50,780 nucleotides of DNA, taken from contig NZ_CAKXZS010000044.1 in assembly GCF_935822925.1 (NCBI RefSeq), positions 1 to 50,780 on the forward strand, in the 5' to 3' direction. A program made the translations under genes and the position numbers. Under the pieces are notes generated by a model that was not told the DNA's origin, searched no databases, and was given only the letters and a program-made list of their open reading frames with translations. Shown one piece after another: positions 48,301-50,780 of this stretch. The stretch comes from Mesorhizobium ventifaucium (lineage in GTDB: Bacteria > Pseudomonadota > Alphaproteobacteria > Rhizobiales > Rhizobiaceae). Numbering within the stretch: position 1 is the stretch's first letter; each line of letters opens with the position of its first letter.

Positions 48301-48678
48301 ATGGCTGCTGCCGATGAAGACGAGGAAAAGCCGCTCGACCCCGAAGTCGAAAAGGTGCGCAAGAAGCTCGTCCGCTTCGTCGCCATCAATCTCGGCCTGC
48401 TGTTCCTCGCCCTTATGGTGGTGATTGCAGCCCTTGTCTACAAAACGCGCACCGCGCCACCGGCAGCCCCATCCCTTGCCGGCAACATCCAGGTGCCATC
48501 AGGCGAGCCGCTGACCGGCGACATCGTGCTGCCTGTCGGCGCCAGGGTCATCAGCCAGTCGCTTTCCGGCAACCGCGTCGCCATCGATGCGGAGCTTGCC
48601 GACGGCAGCCGCGCAATTTTTGTCTACGACATCACTGAGCGCCGCATCATCGGCCGCTTTTCGATCCGCAACAAATGA
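48301..48678 (+). CDS. small single-pass membrane protein (DUF6476-like)
   Basis: The ATG at 48301 begins a 125-residue protein: an acidic N-terminus (MAAADEDEEKPLDPEVEKVRKKLVRF), one transmembrane helix (VAINLGLLFLALMVVIAALVY, about residues 27-48) and a beta-rich periplasmic domain with VPSGEPLTGDIVLPVGARVISQSLSGNRVAIDAEL. The pattern fits a DUF6476-type alphaproteobacterial membrane protein of unknown role. It overlaps the following VOC gene by 4 bases (ATGA) and is divergent from the rluD-like gene, as in related genomes. Confidence 0.82.
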   Translation: MAAADEDEEKPLDPEVEKVRKKLVRFVAINLGLLFLALMVVIAALVYKTRTAPPAAPSLAGNIQVPSGEPLTGDIVLPVGARVISQSLSGNRVAIDAELADGSRAIFVYDITERRIIGRFSIRNK

Positions 48679-49082
48679 TTGGTTTCGCCGAAAATCGCCG
48701 CGTCGCCACCGTCGCGCTTGTCGTCGCCAATTACGACGAGGCGATCTCCTGGTATGTAGACAGGCTGGGCTTTTTGCTCATCGAGGACGTCGATCTCGGC
48801 GGCGGCAAACGCTGGGTCACGGTGGCGCCGGCGAATGGACAAGGCGCGCGGCTGCTGCTGGCCGAAGCGTCGGACGATATGCAAGCAAGCCGCATCGGCA
48901 ACCAGACCGGCGGCCGCGTCTTTTTGTTCCTCGAAACCGACGATTTTGTCCGCGACCATGCGGCAATGCTCGCAAAGGGCGTCGAATTCCGTGAGGCGCC
49001 CCGCATTGAGCCCTATGGCACTGTGGCGGTTTTCGCCGATCTCCACGGAAATCTCTGGGACTTGATCGAGCCAAAGCGATAG
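48675..49082 (+). CDS. VOC family protein
   Basis: This 135-residue glyoxalase-fold protein has RRVATVALVVANYDEAISWYVDRLGFLLIEDVDLGGGKRWVTVAP as module one and RVFLFLETDDFVRDHAAMLAKGVEFREAPRIEPYGTVAVFADLHGNLWDLIEP as module two. The closing DLHGNLWDLIEP motif contains the metal-ligand Glu typical of VOC proteins. The ATGA overlap with the preceding membrane protein gene shows translational coupling. Its substrate is unknown. Confidence 0.93.
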   Translation: MIGFAENRRVATVALVVANYDEAISWYVDRLGFLLIEDVDLGGGKRWVTVAPANGQGARLLLAEASDDMQASRIGNQTGGRVFLFLETDDFVRDHAAMLAKGVEFREAPRIEPYGTVAVFADLHGNLWDLIEPKR

Positions 49083-49172
49083 GCCTGCAACGGAAATTTT
49101 CCCGGTGTGATCGACTGTCCGAAGGCCAGTTGCTTTTTCTCAGCCGTCAGCCTATATCGCCGGTTCTTGAAC

Positions 49173-49247
49173 GCGCCCATCGTCTAGCGGTCAGGACACC
49201 GCCCTCTCACGGCGGGAACAGGGGTTCGATTCCCCTTGGGCGTACCA
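49173..49247 (+). tRNA. tRNA-Glu, anticodon CTC
   Basis: The acceptor stem GCGCCCA pairs with TGGGCGT (one G-U pair). The anticodon stem CCGCC/GGCGG encloses CTCTCAC, giving anticodon CTC for the codon GAG. The T arm is AGGGGTTCGATTCCCCTT. Discriminator A and an encoded CCA end at 49247. The 3' end is followed by a sequence of different character, so it could be an integration site for mobile DNA. Confidence 0.95.
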
Positions 49248-49426
49248 GCAAAATCAAGCACTTAAGCCTACCCGGCCTGATTTCATCGAATATTCACCGA
49301 ATAAACCCCAGCGAATTTCAGCGAACAGATTCGGCGTGACCCGGAACCCGCCTTGTTGCTTTCCAAGGGTTTCCTGCGAGTATCGGCAGGTCCACGCGAC
49401 ATGGACGCATGGGGGGCGGAGGGGAA

Positions 49427-49735
49427 ATGTTGGGGGGCGCGCGCCGGTTTATATTTGGGCTGATGTTCGTGGTGAACATCGGGCTGGCCCTTTGTCTGGC
49501 CTATCTCTTCATAGGGCGTGGGTATTTCGTCGTATCTGGCTTCACGTCGGTCGAAGTTGTGACGATCGTCCTGGTCGCGCTTGGCGTGCTCCTGACTGCG
49601 CGTCGAGGATGCTGGCGGTCACTGAGCGTCGGGTCCGCTGTCGACGGCTCCAAAAACGCGAACGTTGCGCAGCTGGACACTTCCGAGAGACAGCGGACTC
49701 AAACTCGGGCCAAGAGGGGACAAGGCCCTTTATGA
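49427..49735 (+). CDS. small membrane protein, function unknown
   Basis: The ATG at 49427 has a GGAGGGG site 2-8 bp upstream and gives 102 residues. Two hydrophobic helices (about FIFGLMFVVNIGLALCLAYLFIG and VVSGFTSVEVVTIVLVALGVLL) precede a charged tail with a SLSVGSAVDGSKNANVAQLD segment. No family was recognised. It is the first orphan gene after the tRNA. An overlapping frame at 49665-49934 in another phase is uncertain. Confidence 0.55.
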   Translation: MLGGARRFIFGLMFVVNIGLALCLAYLFIGRGYFVVSGFTSVEVVTIVLVALGVLLTARRGCWRSLSVGSAVDGSKNANVAQLDTSERQRTQTRAKRGQGPL

Positions 49736-50026
49736 TCCCTATGCGGGGATCAGGATTATAACACTGGGCGGGTACAAAACGTTCCGTCGGCTGAAAAAAT
49801 ATTATCCGGCCGCTGATGATCTGCTTAAGCAGGGTGATTTTAGCCGCATCCGCCCGGACACAGCTTCGACCTGCTCTGACTGGGAGAGGCTCGGTTTGCC
49901 GCTCCCCGTCCGATTTGACTCGCTAATACGCTAACAAAGCGTACAGAAGGCATGTCGCTGACCAACTGAACGGGCGTTGGCGCTTGGAAGAGTCGATCAC
50001 GCTTTCGCCCCACAAGGGATAAAGCG

Positions 50027-50383
50027 ATGTCATTCGACGATCATCTAGACTCCGAGCAACTCGCAACGCTGGCAAGGGTTCTCAACGACTATTGCACAGA
50101 GGCAGGAATTCCCAAAGGCCATCCAGCCAGAGAGCACTTTGGGCGGAGCCTCATAAGCCTGTTTCGATCCGGGATAGATCAGCCAGATGATCTGAAATCC
50201 AAAATGAACGCTGGCTATGAGGATTGGCTGGGTGAGATCGGCGCTACCGGTCCTTTCATACCGCCCAAACTATCGTCCGAAGACCGTCTCGTAGGTGACA
50301 GTATCTTGCCAGGATCGGATCGCAGAGGCAGACCAGCGGTCGCGAAAACACAACGAGCTGTGAGTCCGCCTACGGCTGGGTAG
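50027..50383 (+). CDS. hypothetical protein, rhizobial type
   Basis: From the ATG at 50027 (AAGGGATAAAGCG upstream) this encodes 118 residues. The first 65 look folded and helical (DSEQLATLARVLNDYCTEAGIPKGHPAREHFGRSLISLFRSG), as in a common rhizobial hypothetical family. The C-terminal 50 residues are polar and probably disordered. The last bases overlap the end of a DNA ligase fragment on the other strand, so the true C-terminus may have been altered by the same event. Confidence 0.6.
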   Translation: MSFDDHLDSEQLATLARVLNDYCTEAGIPKGHPAREHFGRSLISLFRSGIDQPDDLKSKMNAGYEDWLGEIGATGPFIPPKLSSEDRLVGDSILPGSDRRGRPAVAKTQRAVSPPTAG

Positions 50384-50567
50384 CGCCCAAACCGGCGTCG
50401 ATGATGATCTGGGAGCGGTAGCCGTCGAATTTGGCTTCATGCATCCAGTCATCGCCTTGGGGCGGCTTTGCTACCAAGGTGGGCATCATCGGAGGAATGA
50501 ACTCTAGCCGTCCAGCGGCGCCGGCACATACTCGTTTACGCACCGATTCGACTCTAGGTCCGTGCAA
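50370..50567 (-). pseudogene. fragment of an ATP-dependent DNA ligase (LigD type)
   Basis: On the minus strand the frame reads FIPPMMPTLVAKPPQGDDW then MHEAKFDGYRSQIIID. This matches the start of the nucleotidyltransferase domain of ATP-dependent ligases, including the adenylated Lys in the KFDGYR motif. It then ends at a TAG after only about 15 more residues. A normal domain continues for around 200 residues, so this is a remnant truncated at both ends. Confidence 0.75.
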
Positions 50568-50780
50568 TCTGGCGGCTAGGGGAACGGATCATGATCGTTT
50601 TACTAAATTAGCAATGATGCATGAAATCGCCTATAATTCGCTCCAGCCGGCGAGTGCGAGCTCTCACGAGCCGGTTAGGCCTGGCGGCCGAAGGCTGTCG
50701 GGCCATTCACAGACCACTGTAAATTGGTAGCGAAAAGATAAATAACTCCGTGTTGGTCAAATATTGATACGACACGAGTA

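Noticed and set aside
49665..49934. 89-codon plus-strand frame after the tRNA
   Set aside because: It starts at TTG without a clear ribosome-binding site and overlaps the membrane protein gene by 70 bp. It could be a remnant, but there is too little evidence to call it.

Overview
The window looks like a piece of chromosome from an alphaproteobacterium of the order Rhizobiales, most probably Mesorhizobium or a close relative. The evidence is the high GC content, typical rhizobial gene neighbourhoods (ispA-mtgA-rpmF; tkt-gap-pgk-fba beside zapA; purE-purK), an RpoH-type sigma factor, several DUF465 and DUF1127 small proteins, and many palindromic intergenic repeats of the RIME type. No rRNA, CRISPR array, complete insertion sequence or phage was found. 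The assignment rests on family recognition by eye; no database search was run.

Left part (1-9.9 kb): an alpha/beta hydrolase whose reading frame runs without a stop through a RIME repeat and off the window edge, a periplasmic TPR protein, rpmJ (bL36), and the overlapping purine genes purE-purK. Next comes a six-gene catabolic operon on the minus strand (amino-acid-type binding protein, two permeases, ATPase, RidA-type deaminase, SelA-like PLP enzyme). A divergent IclR regulator, with a tandem direct repeat in the shared promoter, probably controls it. The set reads as an uptake-plus-lyase pathway for an unknown amino acid or amino sugar acid.

Middle part (9.9-28 kb): a pair of DUF465 coiled-coil genes; ispG coupled to a lytic transglycosylase; a methyltransferase; farnesyl diphosphate synthase, mtgA and rpmF; and an HxlR regulator divergent from a hydrolase. 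An ArsR/AHSA1/GST module follows, with a deleted GST pseudogene just upstream. Then come an MFS transporter, a quinone oxidoreductase, a DUF1127 gene, a decayed LuxR-type regulator beside its intact paralogue with a LysE exporter between them, and trcR.

Right-middle part (28-34 kb): an accessory stress-type region with a WYL regulator, an ATL-like hypothetical, two VOC proteins (one broken by a one-base frameshift), a DJ-1/PfpI protein and a second DUF1127 gene. Two nearly identical inverted repeats sit at equivalent positions upstream of two separate genes and suggest a shared regulator.

Right part (34-50.8 kb): central carbon genes fba, pgk, gap and tkt with a K+/H+ antiporter, DUF4164 and zapA, a 1-Cys peroxiredoxin, a metallo-hydrolase, rpoH, an RluD-type pseudouridine synthase and tRNA-Glu(CTC). 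Beyond the tRNA the DNA changes character: small orphan ORFs, lower GC and a fragment of an ATP-dependent DNA ligase, as expected at the edge of an island or a decayed insertion. A gap at 45.7-46.05 kb contains a consensus-like promoter and a bidirectional terminator and could encode a small RNA.
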